In this document: in pieces, positions 50,107 through 59,607 of the stretch
Numbering within the stretch: position 1 is the stretch's first letter
Layout of the letters: every line of letters begins with the position of its first letter
NCBI RefSeq assembly: GCF_034933565.1
Contig: NZ_JAYFNG010000019.1
Location: 118,038 to 182,037, forward strand
Length of the DNA stretch: 64,000 nucleotides
Direction: 5' to 3'
Source: Raineyella sp034933565
GTDB lineage: Bacteria; Actinomycetota; Actinomycetes; Propionibacteriales; Propionibacteriaceae
Position numbers and translations under genes: made by a program
The notes under the pieces: generated by a model
The model's database searches: none
Seen by the model: the letters and a program-made list of their open reading frames with translations, nothing else
What the model was told of the DNA's origin: nothing

Positions 50107-51219
50107 GTGACCGTGCAGATCCCCACAGACATCAAGCCGCTCGACGGACGTTTCGGGTGCGGGCCGTCCCGCATCCGGCCCGAGGCCCTCGCCTCGCTGG
50201 CGGGTCCCGGTGCGACCGTGATGGGGACGTCCCACCGTCAGGCACCGGTCAAGGACCTCGTCCGGCGGATCCGGGCCGGCCTGGCGGAGCTCTACCGTGC
50301 CCCGGAGGGCTATGAGGTGGCGCTCGGCAACGGCGGTTCCACCCTGTTCTGGGACGCCGCGGTGTGTTCGCTGATCGAGCACCGCTCGGCCCACGGCTCG
50401 TTCGGGGAGTTCTCGGCGAAGTTCGCCTCCGCTGCCGCCCGGGCGCCGTTCCTCGACGCCCCGGTGATCGCCGACGCACCGGTCGGCAGCGCGGCGCTGC
50501 CGACCGCCACCCCCGGCGTCGACACGTACGCCTGGGCCCAGAACGAGACCTCGACCGGCGCCGCCGCCCCGGTCCGGCGCGTCGACACCGCGCCGGGCAC
50601 GCTCACCCTGATCGACGCGACCTCGGCCGCGGGCGGCATCGACGCGGACCTCACCGGGACCGACGCCTACTACTTCGCCCCGCAGAAGAACTTCGGCTCC
50701 GACGGCGGCCTGTGGGTGGCGTTCCTCTCCCCTGCGGCGATCGAGCGGATCGACCGGATCGCGGCGTCGGGCCGATGGATCCCCGACATCCTGTCGCTGC
50801 AGATCGCCCTGACCAACTCCCGCAAGGACCAGACCCTGAACACCCCGGCGGTGAGCACCCTGTGGCTGCTCGCCGAGCAGGTCGACTGGCTCAATGCCCA
50901 GGGCGGGATGGCCTTCGCGACGGCCCGTACGCGGGCCAGCGCCGCTCACCTGTACGGCTGGGCGGAGGCCCACCCGCTGGCCACCCCGTTCGTCGAGGAG
51001 GCCTACCGGTCGCCGGTGGTGGGCACCATCGACTTCGACGACTCGGTGGACGCCGCAGCGCTGGCCGCAACGCTGCGGGCCAACGGCATCATCGACGTCG
51101 AGCCCTACCGCAAGCTCGGCCGCAACCAGCTGCGGATCGGCATGTTCACCAATGTCCCGACCGCCGACGTGGAGGCGCTGACCGCCTGCATCGACTACGT
51201 CCTGGAGCGCTCGGCCTGA
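50107..51219 (+). CDS. serC: Phosphoserine aminotransferase (actinobacterial type)
   Basis: 370 residues from GTG (a second GTG two codons on). Motifs of mycobacterial-type SerC: IPTDIKPLDGRFGCGPSRIR, GTSHRQAPVKDLV, ALGNGGSTLFWDAA, AWAQNETSTG, FAPQKNFGSDGG with the PLP lysine, and EPYRKLGRNQLRIGMF. Serine biosynthesis, PLP-dependent, cytoplasmic. The 3' end overlaps a convergent small gene by 25 bp. Confidence 0.95.
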   Translation: MTVQIPTDIKPLDGRFGCGPSRIRPEALASLAGPGATVMGTSHRQAPVKDLVRRIRAGLAELYRAPEGYEVALGNGGSTLFWDAAVCSLIEHRSAHGSFGEFSAKFASAAARAPFLDAPVIADAPVGSAALPTATPGVDTYAWAQNETSTGAAAPVRRVDTAPGTLTLIDATSAAGGIDADLTGTDAYYFAPQKNFGSDGGLWVAFLSPAAIERIDRIAASGRWIPDILSLQIALTNSRKDQTLNTPAVSTLWLLAEQVDWLNAQGGMAFATARTRASAAHLYGWAEAHPLATPFVEEAYRSPVVGTIDFDDSVDAAALAATLRANGIIDVEPYRKLGRNQLRIGMFTNVPTADVEALTACIDYVLERSA

Positions 51220-51614
51220 TCCCCGGGGTCGGCGGGCCCGACGTCGGCGCGACGCGCATGCGCCTCGGCGGCCAGGGCCCGCTGCACCTCGATCTCACCG
51301 GTGTCCTCGAACCGCATGCGCGCGCCGTGCGTCGGCTTCGGACCGGTGATGACCGTGTCCGGCGGGATCGCACCGTACGGTCCTGCCGCGGCCGGTCGCG
51401 CCCCGTGCCGGCCGGCCCGGGCACCGTGGCCCCCCGGTGACACCAGGACGACCACACCCGCGGCCAGCGCGACGACCACCGCCGCCAGCAGCGCGATCCA
51501 GGTGCCGGTCCGGTCGGTCCCCGACGCCGGCGCGGCCCAGGCCCACTGCGAGGCGCCACTCAACGCGAGCGTGGCGGCGGTGACGGCAGTGACGCGTACG
51601 ACGGCGATCCGCAC
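51195..51614 (-). CDS. Hypothetical membrane-anchored/secreted protein
   Basis: 139 residues from GTG with AGGGAG 6 nt upstream; a GTG at 51632 is possible. Signal-peptide-like N-terminus (VRIAVVRVTAVTAATLALSG) ending in AWAAPASG, then one membrane helix (about 38-58). The rest is Gly/Ala/Arg-rich with RMRFEDTGEIEVQRALAAEA. No known family. Confidence 0.55.
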   Translation of the reverse strand: MRIAVVRVTAVTAATLALSGASQWAWAAPASGTDRTGTWIALLAAVVVALAAGVVVLVSPGGHGARAGRHGARPAAAGPYGAIPPDTVITGPKPTHGARMRFEDTGEIEVQRALAAEAHARRADVGPADPGDQAERSRT

Positions 51615-51635
51615 GTTGTCTCCCTTCTGCACGAC

Positions 51636-51725
51636 TCAGCGGGTGAGCAGCGAGCCGATGATGATGATGAGGAGCAACGCCACGGCGACCGCACTGACGA
51701 GATGGTGACCGGTCCGAAGCTTCAC
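51636..51725 (-). CDS. 29-residue single-helix membrane peptide
   Basis: From GTG the frame gives a basic start (MKLRTGHHLVS) and one hydrophobic helix AVAVALLLIIIIGSLL ending LTR. TAGGCT (51737-51732) is 6 nt before the GTG, the same leaderless pattern as many chromosomal genes here. It lies between pyruvate carboxylase and the 51,614 gene, same strand, with which it may be co-transcribed. Confidence 0.5.
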   Translation of the reverse strand: MKLRTGHHLVSAVAVALLLIIIIGSLLTR

Positions 51726-51744
51726 ACACCAAGCCTACCGGGGC

Positions 51745-54700
51745 TCAGAGCGGCCGGACCACCAGCACGAGGTCACCACCCTGCACCTGGTGCGGCCCGT
51801 GCAGAGCGACCCGCTCGACCACGCCGGTGACGGCGGTGGTGATCGCCGCCTCCATCTTCATCGCCTCGATGGTGGCGACGGCCTGGCCGGCCTCGACCCG
51901 GTCGCCCTCGGCGACGCTCACCGACACGACACCCTGGAACGGCGCCGCGACGTGACCGGGGTTGGTGGTGTCGGCCCGCTCGGCGACGGCGACATCGGTC
52001 TCGACGGACCGGTCCCGCACCCGGATCGGGCGGATCTGGCCGTTCATCGTCGTCATCACGGTGCGGAAGCCACGCTCGTCCGGCTCACCGATGGCCTCCA
52101 GCCCGATCAGCAGGTCGATGCCCTTGCCGAGCTTGACCACGTGCTCGTCACCGGTCTTCAACCCGTACAGGTAGTCGATCGAGGTCATCGAGGACAGGTC
52201 GCCGTACAGCGAGCGGAACTCCTCCAGTGCCTTGGTCGGGCCGGGGAACAGCAGCCGGTTGAGCGTCTGCCGCCGGTCGCGCCCGGACACCTTCAGCAGA
52301 GCCGAGTCCTCCGCGGAGACGGTCTCCTCGACGGCCTTGATCGTCCGACCCTGCAGCGCCTTGGTCCGGAACGGCTCCGGCCAGCCCCCGGCGGGGGTGC
52401 CGAGGTCGCCGGAGAGGAAGCCGATCACCGAGTCGGGGATGTCGAAGGAGGCCGGGTCCTCGGCGAACACCTTCGGATCGGCGCCGACGGCGACCAGGTG
52501 CAGGGCCAGGTCCCCGACCACCTTGGACGACGGGGTGACCTTGCTCGGCCGGCCGAGGATCCGGTCGGCGGCGGCGTACATGTCCTCGATCTGCTCGAAC
52601 TTGTCGGCCAGCCCGAGGGCCTTGGCCTGCTGGCGCAGGTTGGACAGCTGGCCGCCGGGGATCTCGTGGTCGTACACCCGCCCGGTCGGCGAGCCCAGGC
52701 CCGACTCGAACGGCTTGTACTCGCGCCGGACCATGTCCCAGTAGGGCTCCAGGTCCATCACGTTGCGCAGGTCCAGCCGGGTCTCCCGCTCGGTGTCGGC
52801 CATCGCGGCGACCAGCGCCGACATCGACACCTGGGAGGTGGTGCCGGCCATCGGGGCCGCGGCGACGTCGACGGCGTCGACGCCGGCCTGGGCGGCCATC
52901 ACCAGGGTGGCCAGCTGGCCACCGGCGGTGTCGTGGGTGTGCAGCACGACCGGCAGGTCGAAACGCTCCCGCAGCGCGGCGACGAGCTTGGCCGCGGCCG
53001 GCGCCCGGAGCAGTCCGGCCCTGTCCTTGATCGCCAGGATGTGAGCGCCGGCCGCGACGATCCGGTCCGCGAGGTGCAGGTAGTAGTCGAGGGTGTAGAT
53101 GTCCTCGCGCGGGTCCATCAGGTTGCCGGAGTAGCACATCGCGACCTCCGCGACCGACGCGGTGTCGCGGATCGCCCTGATCGCCGGGGTCATCTGGGAG
53201 ACGTCGTTGAGGGCGTCGAAGACCCGGAAGATGTCCACGCCGACCTCGGCCGCCTCGTGCACGAACGCGTCGGTGACCTCGGTGGGGTACGGCGTGTAGC
53301 CGACGGTGTTGCGGCCGCGCAGCAGCATCTGGACCGGGATGCCGGGCAGCGCCTCGTGGAACTTCGCCAGCCGGTCCCACGGGTCCTCGCCGAGGAAGCG
53401 CAGCGCCACGTCGTACGTCGCCCCACCCCACGCCTCGACCGAGAACAGCCCGGGCAGCATCCGCTGCAGGTAGGGGGCGGCCTCCAGCATGTCGTACGTC
53501 CGCATCCGGGTGGCGAGCAGCGACTGGTGGGCGTCACGGAAGGTGGTGTCGGTCACCTCGAGCCGGTCGGAGGCCCGCAGCGCGGCGGCGAACTTCTCCG
53601 GCCCCAGCTCGAGCAGCTGCTGGCGGAAGCCCACCGGGACCGGGGTGCGCAGGTCGATCTTCGGCAGCTTGGTGCGCGGGTGGACGGTGATCGGCGACTC
53701 GCCGTGCGGCTTGTTCACCGTCACATCGGCCAGCCAGGTGAGCACCTTGGTGCCCCGGTCCAGCGAGGTCCGGGCGTTCAGCAGCGCCGGGCGCTCGTCG
53801 ATGAAAGCGGTCGAGATCTCCCCGGCCCGGAAGTCGGGGTCCTCGAGCACGGCCTGGAGGAAGGGGATGTTGGTCGCCACGCCCCGGATCCGGAACTCCG
53901 CCAGCGCCCGACGCGCCCGCGCCACGGCCTGGTCGAGGTCGCGGCCCCGGGTGGTGAGCTTCACCAGCAGGGAGTCGAAGTGGGGGCTGATCACCGCACC
54001 GGTCGCGGCGGTGCCACCGTCGAGGCGTACGCCGGCGCCGGCCGCCGAGCGGTAGGCCGAGATCACGCCGGTGTCCGGCCGGAACCCGTTGGCCGGGTCC
54101 TCGGTGGTGATCCGGCACTGCATCGCCGCACCCATGATCCGGATCGAGTCCTGCGACAGCCCCAGGTCGGCAAGCGTCTCCCCCGCGGCCAGGCGCATCT
54201 GGGCCTGCACCAGGTCGACCCCGGTGATCTCCTCGGTGACGGTGTGCTCCACCTGGATCCGAGGGTTCATCTCGATGAACACGTGCTGGCCGGCCCGCGG
54301 CCCCGCGGTCTCGAGGAGGAACTCGACCGTGCCGGCGAGGGTGTAGTCGATGGACTTCGCGAAGGCCACCGCGTCACGGGTCAGCGCGGAGCGCAGTTCC
54401 TCGGAGATGTGCGGGGCGGGGGCGAGCTCGACGACCTTCTGGTGGCGGCGCTGGATGGAGCAGTCGCGCTCGAACAGGTGGACCGTGTTGCCCTGCCGGT
54501 CGGCAAGGATCTGCACCTCGATGTGCCGCGGCCGCCCGACGGCCTGCTCGATGAAGACCGTGGCGTCACCGAAGGCCGACTCCGCCTCGCGCATCGCGGC
54601 CCGGATCGCCTCCCGCAGCGCCGCCGGGTCGTCCACCCGGCGCATGCCGCGGCCTCCGCCACCGGCGACCGCCTTGACGAAGACCGGGAAGCCGATCACG

Positions 54701-55146
54701 TCCGCCTGGGCGGCGAGGTAGTCCAGGTCGGTCGACGGCTCGGAGGACTGCAGGGTGGGGATCCCGGCGCGGCGGGCCGAGTCGATGGCGTGCTTCTTGT
54801 TGCCGGCCATCTCCAGGGTCTCCTTGGCGGGGCCGATGAAGGTGATGCCGTTCGCGGCGCAGGCCTCGGCGAGGTCCGGGTTCTCCGAGAGGAAGCCGTA
54901 GCCCGGGTAGATCGCGTCGGCCTCGGCCTCCTTGGCCGCCCGGATGATCTCCTCGATGTCGAGGTAGGCGCGGACCGGGTGGCCCTTCTCGCCGATCATG
55001 TAGGCCTCGTCCGCCTTGATCCGGTGCACCGCATTGCGGTCCTCGTACGGGAACACGGCGACGGTCCTCGCCCCGAGTTCGACCGCGGCGCGGAACGCAC
55101 GGACAGCGATTTCGCCACGGTTGGCGACCAGGACCTTCTTGAACAT
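51745..55146 (-). CDS. pyc: Pyruvate carboxylase
   Basis: 1133 residues. Biotin carboxylase domain (1-460) with KKVLVANRGEIAVRAFRA, the GGGGRGMR ATP loop and EMNPRIQVEHTVTEE; carboxyltransferase domain (about 530-830) with VTDTTFRDAHQSLLATRMRT and EAWGGATYDVALRF; C-terminal biotin carrier domain with EAMKMEA. Anaplerotic enzyme turning pyruvate to oxaloacetate; important in propionate-forming actinobacteria. The MFKK start matches the family; the open frame reaches 55215. Confidence 0.96.
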   Translation of the reverse strand: MFKKVLVANRGEIAVRAFRAAVELGARTVAVFPYEDRNAVHRIKADEAYMIGEKGHPVRAYLDIEEIIRAAKEAEADAIYPGYGFLSENPDLAEACAANGITFIGPAKETLEMAGNKKHAIDSARRAGIPTLQSSEPSTDLDYLAAQADVIGFPVFVKAVAGGGGRGMRRVDDPAALREAIRAAMREAESAFGDATVFIEQAVGRPRHIEVQILADRQGNTVHLFERDCSIQRRHQKVVELAPAPHISEELRSALTRDAVAFAKSIDYTLAGTVEFLLETAGPRAGQHVFIEMNPRIQVEHTVTEEITGVDLVQAQMRLAAGETLADLGLSQDSIRIMGAAMQCRITTEDPANGFRPDTGVISAYRSAAGAGVRLDGGTAATGAVISPHFDSLLVKLTTRGRDLDQAVARARRALAEFRIRGVATNIPFLQAVLEDPDFRAGEISTAFIDERPALLNARTSLDRGTKVLTWLADVTVNKPHGESPITVHPRTKLPKIDLRTPVPVGFRQQLLELGPEKFAAALRASDRLEVTDTTFRDAHQSLLATRMRTYDMLEAAPYLQRMLPGLFSVEAWGGATYDVALRFLGEDPWDRLAKFHEALPGIPVQMLLRGRNTVGYTPYPTEVTDAFVHEAAEVGVDIFRVFDALNDVSQMTPAIRAIRDTASVAEVAMCYSGNLMDPREDIYTLDYYLHLADRIVAAGAHILAIKDRAGLLRAPAAAKLVAALRERFDLPVVLHTHDTAGGQLATLVMAAQAGVDAVDVAAAPMAGTTSQVSMSALVAAMADTERETRLDLRNVMDLEPYWDMVRREYKPFESGLGSPTGRVYDHEIPGGQLSNLRQQAKALGLADKFEQIEDMYAAADRILGRPSKVTPSSKVVGDLALHLVAVGADPKVFAEDPASFDIPDSVIGFLSGDLGTPAGGWPEPFRTKALQGRTIKAVEETVSAEDSALLKVSGRDRRQTLNRLLFPGPTKALEEFRSLYGDLSSMTSIDYLYGLKTGDEHVVKLGKGIDLLIGLEAIGEPDERGFRTVMTTMNGQIRPIRVRDRSVETDVAVAERADTTNPGHVAAPFQGVVSVSVAEGDRVEAGQAVATIEAMKMEAAITTAVTGVVERVALHGPHQVQGGDLVLVVRPL

Positions 55147-55293
55147 GCACACACCTTTGCGGCCGAGGAGGCTGATGGGAGAGTCACCGACACACGACTG
55201 TGAGGGGGACCACACCGGAGTGTATCCCCCGCCGCCCCCTCGCCCCGTACCGTCCCGGGGGTCCTCGTGGTCAGGACCGGAGCAAACCCCGGG

Positions 55294-55665
55294 TCAGTCC
55301 CGGTCGGCCTTCACCCGGGCGTTCTCGGCACGCACCTCGGCCTGGGTCGCCCGCTCCCGGACCAGCCACTCGGGCATGGTCCGGAGCAGCTCGTGGATCT
55401 GGTCGGCGGTCAGCGCCTCGGTGATCCCGGCCCGGGCCAGCCCGGAGTTGGAGACGCCCAGCTTGCGGGCCACCTCGGCACGCGGGTACGGGCCGTGGCG
55501 GCGCAGCTCGGCCAGCCAGGCCGGTGGTTCGGCGATCAGGGCGTTGAGCTCCTCACGGGTCACCACGCCCTCCCGGAACTCCTCGGGGGTGGCCGGCAGA
55601 TGGATGCCGAGCTTCCGGGCGGCCGTCGCCGGCTTCATGCTCTGGGGGTGCGCTGACTTCGTCAC
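55294..55665 (-). CDS. DUF5997 family protein
   Basis: 123 residues. Two similar helical units, TAARKLGIHLPATPEEF and VARKLGVSNSGLARAGIT, with PPAWLAELRRHGPYPR between. This pattern and the divergent LysR-like partner match DUF5997 of actinobacteria; function unknown. GTG is 6 nt after TAGTCT (55677-55672), so leaderless. Confidence 0.78.
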   Translation of the reverse strand: MTKSAHPQSMKPATAARKLGIHLPATPEEFREGVVTREELNALIAEPPAWLAELRRHGPYPRAEVARKLGVSNSGLARAGITEALTADQIHELLRTMPEWLVRERATQAEVRAENARVKADRD

Positions 55666-55712
55666 CCCACCAGACTAGGGTGACCGACAGCCCGCCGACG
55701 AGGAGGATCAGG

Positions 55713-56444
55713 ATGTCCGCAGTGCCGCCCGAGGTCCCCCCGCCGCTGCGGATCGCGTTCGTCCCCGGCGTCTCCCCCGACACCTGGGCGCGCAAGTGGC
55801 GCGAACGGGTCCGTCGGGTCCCGCTCGAGCTGCTGCCGATCGCCGACGCCGACCAGCTGGCGGTGCTGCGGGACGGCCGCGCGGACATGGCGCTGATCCG
55901 GCTGCCGGTGGCGCAGGACGGGGTGTCGGTCATCCCGCTCTACGAGGAGGTGCCGGTCGTCGTGGTGCCGACCGACCATCCGGTCGCGGCGTACGACAGG
56001 GTCGACGTCACCGACCTCTCCGAGGAGCACCTGTTGCAGGATCCCGACGAGGTGCCCGCCTGGCGCCGCATCGCCACCGAGGTCGCCGCCGGCACCCGTC
56101 ATCCGGTGCCGGCGCTGACCCTGGACCAGGCGATCGCCACGGTCGCGGCCGGCACCGGCATCGTCATCGTGCCGGCGTCGCTGGCCCGGCTGCACCACCG
56201 CAAGGAGGTCACCACCCGCCCGGTCACCGGCGTCGCCCCGTCCGGGGTCGGCCTGGCCTGGCTGACCGAGCGCTCCGACGAGCGGACCGACTACTTCATC
56301 GGCATCGTCCGCGGCCGGACCGCCAACAGCTCCCGGTCCCCGGTCCCCGGCGAACCCGCCCCCGGCCCGGCCCCGAAGCCGGAGCGCAGGCGGACCTCAC
56401 CGCCCCGGACACGGAACGGGTCCCGGCGCACGGGCCGGCGCTGA
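55713..56444 (+). CDS. LysR-type substrate-binding domain protein without DNA-binding domain
   Basis: 243 residues starting MSAVPPEVPPPLRIAFVPGV, with GAGGAGG upstream; a GTG at 55680 is the alternative. Periplasmic-binding-fold pattern of LysR effector domains: LPIADADQLAVLRDGRADMALIR, VVVPTDHPVAAYDRVDVTDL, ATVAAGTGIVIVPAS. There is no N-terminal helix-turn-helix. Divergent from DUF5997, a repeated actinobacterial pairing, so the two may work together. The C-terminus is basic and disordered. Confidence 0.78.
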   Translation: MSAVPPEVPPPLRIAFVPGVSPDTWARKWRERVRRVPLELLPIADADQLAVLRDGRADMALIRLPVAQDGVSVIPLYEEVPVVVVPTDHPVAAYDRVDVTDLSEEHLLQDPDEVPAWRRIATEVAAGTRHPVPALTLDQAIATVAAGTGIVIVPASLARLHHRKEVTTRPVTGVAPSGVGLAWLTERSDERTDYFIGIVRGRTANSSRSPVPGEPAPGPAPKPERRRTSPPRTRNGSRRTGRR

Positions 56445-56507
56445 CGCGGCGTCGGACGATCCGTGGGCCGGGACCTGGGAACAGCAGGGCTGGCTCGGGG
56501 CCGGTTG

Positions 56508-57998
56508 TCAGGCGACGATCTGGCCGAGCAGGCCCTGCAGGAAGTAGAGGACGAAGAGCCCCGAGACGACCCACATCAGCGGGTGCACCTCGCGGGTGCG
56601 GCCCTTGGCGATCTCCACCACCACGAACATGATGAAGCCCATGCCGATGCCGACGGTGATCGAGTACGCGAACGGCATGAAGGCGATGGTGAGGAAGGCC
56701 GGGATGGCCTGCTCCATCCGCGACCACTTGATCTCGGTGACGTTGGACATCATCAGTGCGCCGACGATGACCAGCACCGGGGAGACCGCCTCGGCGGGGA
56801 TCAGCGAGACCACCGGGGACGCGACGATCGCGACCAGGAAGCAGGCGCCGGTGACGAGCGAGGCGATGCCGGTCCGGGCGCCCTCGGCGACACCGGAGAT
56901 CGACTCGACGTAGGAGGTGTTCGAGGAGGACGAGCCGAGGCCACCGAACATCGCGGCGAGCGAGTCGATGACGAGGATGCCGCCCAGGTGCGGCGGGTTG
57001 CCGTTGCCGTCGAGCAACCGGCCCTCGGCACCGACGGCCACCACGGTGCCCATGGTGTCGAAGAAGTCCGCCAGCAGCAGGGAGAAGATCAGCAGGACGA
57101 CACCCAGGGCGGTGAGGCCGCGCTGGGTGAAGGCGCCGAAGATGTCGACGTTGCCCAGCAGCTGGAAGTCGGGGGCGTGCCAGGAGCCGATCACCGGCGG
57201 GTTGGACTTCCAGCCGTCGACCTGACCACCGAAGACGGTGCCCAGCGGATTGAGTGTCTGGACCAGAACGGCGACAAGGGTGGTGACGCCAATGGCGATC
57301 AGCAGGCTGCCGCGGACATTGCGGGTGTAGAGGACGGCGGCCAGCAGCAGGCCGAACAGGAAGATGGCGATCGGCCAGCCCTTCAGACTGCCGTTGATGC
57401 CGAGGGTGACCGGGGTGCCCTCCGCGGGGCGGATCACACCGCCGTCGACCAGGCCGACGAAGGTGATGAAGACGCCGATGCCGACGCTGATGGCCGCACG
57501 CATGAAGGCCGGGACCGCCTTGAAGACGGCGGTCCGGAAGCCGGTGAGCACCAGGATGGTGATCAGCGCGCCCTCGAGCACGACCAGGCCCATCGCCTGC
57601 GGCCAGGTCATGATCGGGGCCAGGGTGTAGGCCAGCAGGGCGTTCAGGCCGAGGCCGGCGGCGAGGGCGAGGGGATAACGACCCACGACGCCCATCAGGA
57701 TCGTCATCACACCGGCGAGCAGTGCGGTGACGGCGGCGACCGCCGCCTTGGAGACGGCGATGTTGGCGTCCGTGACCGGCTGGCCGGTGATCAGGTTGCC
57801 GTTGATGTCAGGGACGGTGCCGATGATGGCGGGGTTCAGCGCGATGATGTACGCCATCGCGAAGAACGTGACCAGTCCGCCGCGGATCTCGCGGCCCAGG
57901 GTCGACCCTCGCGCGGTGAGCTCGAACCAACGGTCCAGGACGCCGCGGCCCCCCTGTCCGGTGGGAGTGGGTGCCATCGTGGATGAAGCAGATTCCAT
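56508..57998 (-). CDS. NCS2-family purine permease (AzgA-like)
   Basis: 496 residues with 12-14 hydrophobic segments. Family features: RGGLVTFFAMAYIIALNPAI near the N-terminus, GLGLNALLAYTL, VVLEGALITILVLTGFR, LADFFDTMGTVVAVG and GLGSSSSNTSYVESISGVAEGARTGIASLVTG, the AzgA signature. Transports hypoxanthine/guanine/adenine with protons. ATG at 57998; one more at 57977. The 62-bp upstream gap is too short for a purine riboswitch. Confidence 0.9.
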   Translation of the reverse strand: MESASSTMAPTPTGQGGRGVLDRWFELTARGSTLGREIRGGLVTFFAMAYIIALNPAIIGTVPDINGNLITGQPVTDANIAVSKAAVAAVTALLAGVMTILMGVVGRYPLALAAGLGLNALLAYTLAPIMTWPQAMGLVVLEGALITILVLTGFRTAVFKAVPAFMRAAISVGIGVFITFVGLVDGGVIRPAEGTPVTLGINGSLKGWPIAIFLFGLLLAAVLYTRNVRGSLLIAIGVTTLVAVLVQTLNPLGTVFGGQVDGWKSNPPVIGSWHAPDFQLLGNVDIFGAFTQRGLTALGVVLLIFSLLLADFFDTMGTVVAVGAEGRLLDGNGNPPHLGGILVIDSLAAMFGGLGSSSSNTSYVESISGVAEGARTGIASLVTGACFLVAIVASPVVSLIPAEAVSPVLVIVGALMMSNVTEIKWSRMEQAIPAFLTIAFMPFAYSITVGIGMGFIMFVVVEIAKGRTREVHPLMWVVSGLFVLYFLQGLLGQIVA

Positions 57999-58060
57999 GG
58001 CGGCAGCCTATTGGGCGCACATTACGTGTTGGTCTCATGGACCGCCCAGGGAAGTGCCGC

Positions 58061-58876
58061 TCAGTCGAACAACGAGCCCTCGGACATGCTGATGGTGTCC
58101 CAGACCGGGGCGGCCCGGTCCGCCGCGTGCGCCTCGTCGATCACATCGGAGTGGGCACCGCAGCCGTGGTCGACCGCCACCACGGTCGCGTCGGAGGGCG
58201 ACATCAGATTGGCACAGACCCCGAAGATCGTCCCGAGGCTGCCCTGCAGCCGGATGAAGTAGCCACAGCTGACGCACGGCCCGGGGGCCTGCTTGGTCAT
58301 CTGGTTGTGCGGCCCGCCGTCCCCGGCGAGCCAGCGCTCCGCAGTCTCCTCCCGGCCGTACGGCGACAGCAGCCGCTCCCGCCCCAGACCGAGCTCGGCC
58401 ACCACGGCGCGGGTCTGCGAAGCCTCGGCGGGATCGCGGTCGGCGGCGCGGTCACCACCGGTGAAGCCGGGCTCCAACCGCTCGTCCTCGGCCGGGGTGG
58501 GCATCAGCAGACCGGGGGTGAGGTCCTCGGGCGCGACCCGCTCCGACCACGGCACCCAGGCGGGCGCCAGCAGCGCGTCCTCACCGGGCAGCAGGGCCAC
58601 CTCGTCGACGGTCGGCACCTTCGCCCGGGAAGCCCGGGCGAGGGTGACGTTCCACCGCCAGCCGTGGTAGCCCGGATGGGTGCACTCGAAAAGGTGGGTG
58701 ACCACCCGGTCGCCCTCGGCGATCACCCCGAGGTGCTCGCCGACCGCATGCGTGCCGGAGCTCGCCAGGGCCGCCTCGCGGGCGAGGTCCACCGCCGCAG
58801 CGGTCACCGCGTCGAGCTTCGGTCGCGGTGCCCTGCGGGCTTCTGGTTCGCTGGGGGCTGCCATGTCCGTCATCAT
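58061..58876 (-). CDS. DUF3027 family protein
   Basis: 271 residues. Conserved actinobacterial features: HLFECTHPGYHGWRWNVTLARA, VDEVALLPGEDALLAPAWVPWSERV, and a Cys pair in PCVSCGYFIRLQGSLGTIFGVCANLMSP, possibly metal binding. Function unknown. Starts 18 bp after the cold-shock gene stop, so likely co-transcribed; ATGs at 58873 and 58864 are alternatives. Confidence 0.82.
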   Translation of the reverse strand: MMTDMAAPSEPEARRAPRPKLDAVTAAAVDLAREAALASSGTHAVGEHLGVIAEGDRVVTHLFECTHPGYHGWRWNVTLARASRAKVPTVDEVALLPGEDALLAPAWVPWSERVAPEDLTPGLLMPTPAEDERLEPGFTGGDRAADRDPAEASQTRAVVAELGLGRERLLSPYGREETAERWLAGDGGPHNQMTKQAPGPCVSCGYFIRLQGSLGTIFGVCANLMSPSDATVVAVDHGCGAHSDVIDEAHAADRAAPVWDTISMSEGSLFD

Positions 58877-58894
58877 GTCACGCCCGGACGTACG

Positions 58895-59278
58895 TCACAG
58901 CTCCAGCTCGTCGGCGATGCCGCGCAGCACGTGGGCCGTACGCTCCGCCGACTTCGCATCCGGGTAGTGACCGCGGCGGTAGCTGGCGGCGAGGTGGTCG
59001 AGCATCTTGATCAGGTCCTCGACGATGACCGCCATGTCCTCCGGCTTCTTCCGGGACGCCTTGGCGACCGACACCGGCTTGTCGACCAGGTGCAGGCTGA
59101 GCGCCTGCTCGCCCTTGCGCCCCTCGACCACCCCGAACTCCACCCGCTGTCCGGGCTTGAGCGTCGTCACCCCCTGGGGCAGGGCGTTGGAACGCACATA
59201 GACGTCCCCGCCGCCGTCCTTGGTCAGGAATCCGAAGCCCTTCTCGGCGTCGTAGAACCGCACCTTGCCAGTGGGCAC
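58895..59278 (-). CDS. Cold-shock-domain protein with C-terminal extension
   Basis: 127 residues from GTG. Cold-shock domain (1-66): TGKVRFYDAEKGFGFLTKDGG with RNP1-like KGFGFL and DVYVRSNAL. The extension (70-127) is helical and basic. The first Csp family residues support the GTG; GAGG lies 5 nt before it. An in-frame ATG near 59341 would add a Thr/Arg-rich stretch. Confidence 0.88.
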   Translation of the reverse strand: MPTGKVRFYDAEKGFGFLTKDGGGDVYVRSNALPQGVTTLKPGQRVEFGVVEGRKGEQALSLHLVDKPVSVAKASRKKPEDMAVIVEDLIKMLDHLAASYRRGHYPDAKSAERTAHVLRGIADELEL

Positions 59279-59607
59279 AGCAACCTCACTTGTCGTGTCT
59301 GTCCGCGTCGTGTCCGGACGCGTGTCCTTGGTCCGAATCATCTGAAACGGTCTGCATCGTCTGAAGCGCCCGGCCGGTGGTCGCGGCGAGAGGGTCGCGC
59401 GAGCACCTGATCCCCCACCGGGAGCGCGACCTGGTGCAGCAGGGGTGACCGCCCCCCGGAAGAGCTCCTGGCAGGGTCCGGAAGCCTCAGCATACCCGGC
59501 GACGGAGCAGCCGCAGGGTGTCAGCGCGACCGCCGCGGCTCGGCCAGCAGGGCGTTCCGCGACCCGGACGCGATCCGGCCCCACCCGGCCCGGGTAGCAT
59601 CAGGGGC
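59279..59607. promoter_or_regulatory. Divergent intergenic region; possible long cold-shock leader
   Basis: 329 bp without a gene. On the minus strand a TATGCT box (about 59493-59488) would give a leader near 200 nt, as in many cold-shock genes. The GGACACG/CGTGTCC words near 59310-59330 can form hairpins. On the plus strand TAGCAT (59595-59600) lies 7 nt before the ATG of the next gene. Confidence 0.4.

Noticed and set aside
51790..55203. 1137-residue open frame on the plus strand, antisense to pyruvate carboxylase
   Set aside because: It mirrors the codon pattern of pyc, is rich in His/Gly/Arg/Val/Asp and has no known motif; long antisense frames are common in high-GC genes.
56463..57986. 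507-residue plus-strand frame opposite the purine permease
   Set aside because: Asp/Gly/Gln/Arg-rich reading of a membrane-protein antisense strand, with no domain.
57999..58060. Purine riboswitch before the NCS2 permease
   Set aside because: Only 62 bp separate the genes, with no paired P1-P3 pattern or conserved loop bases.
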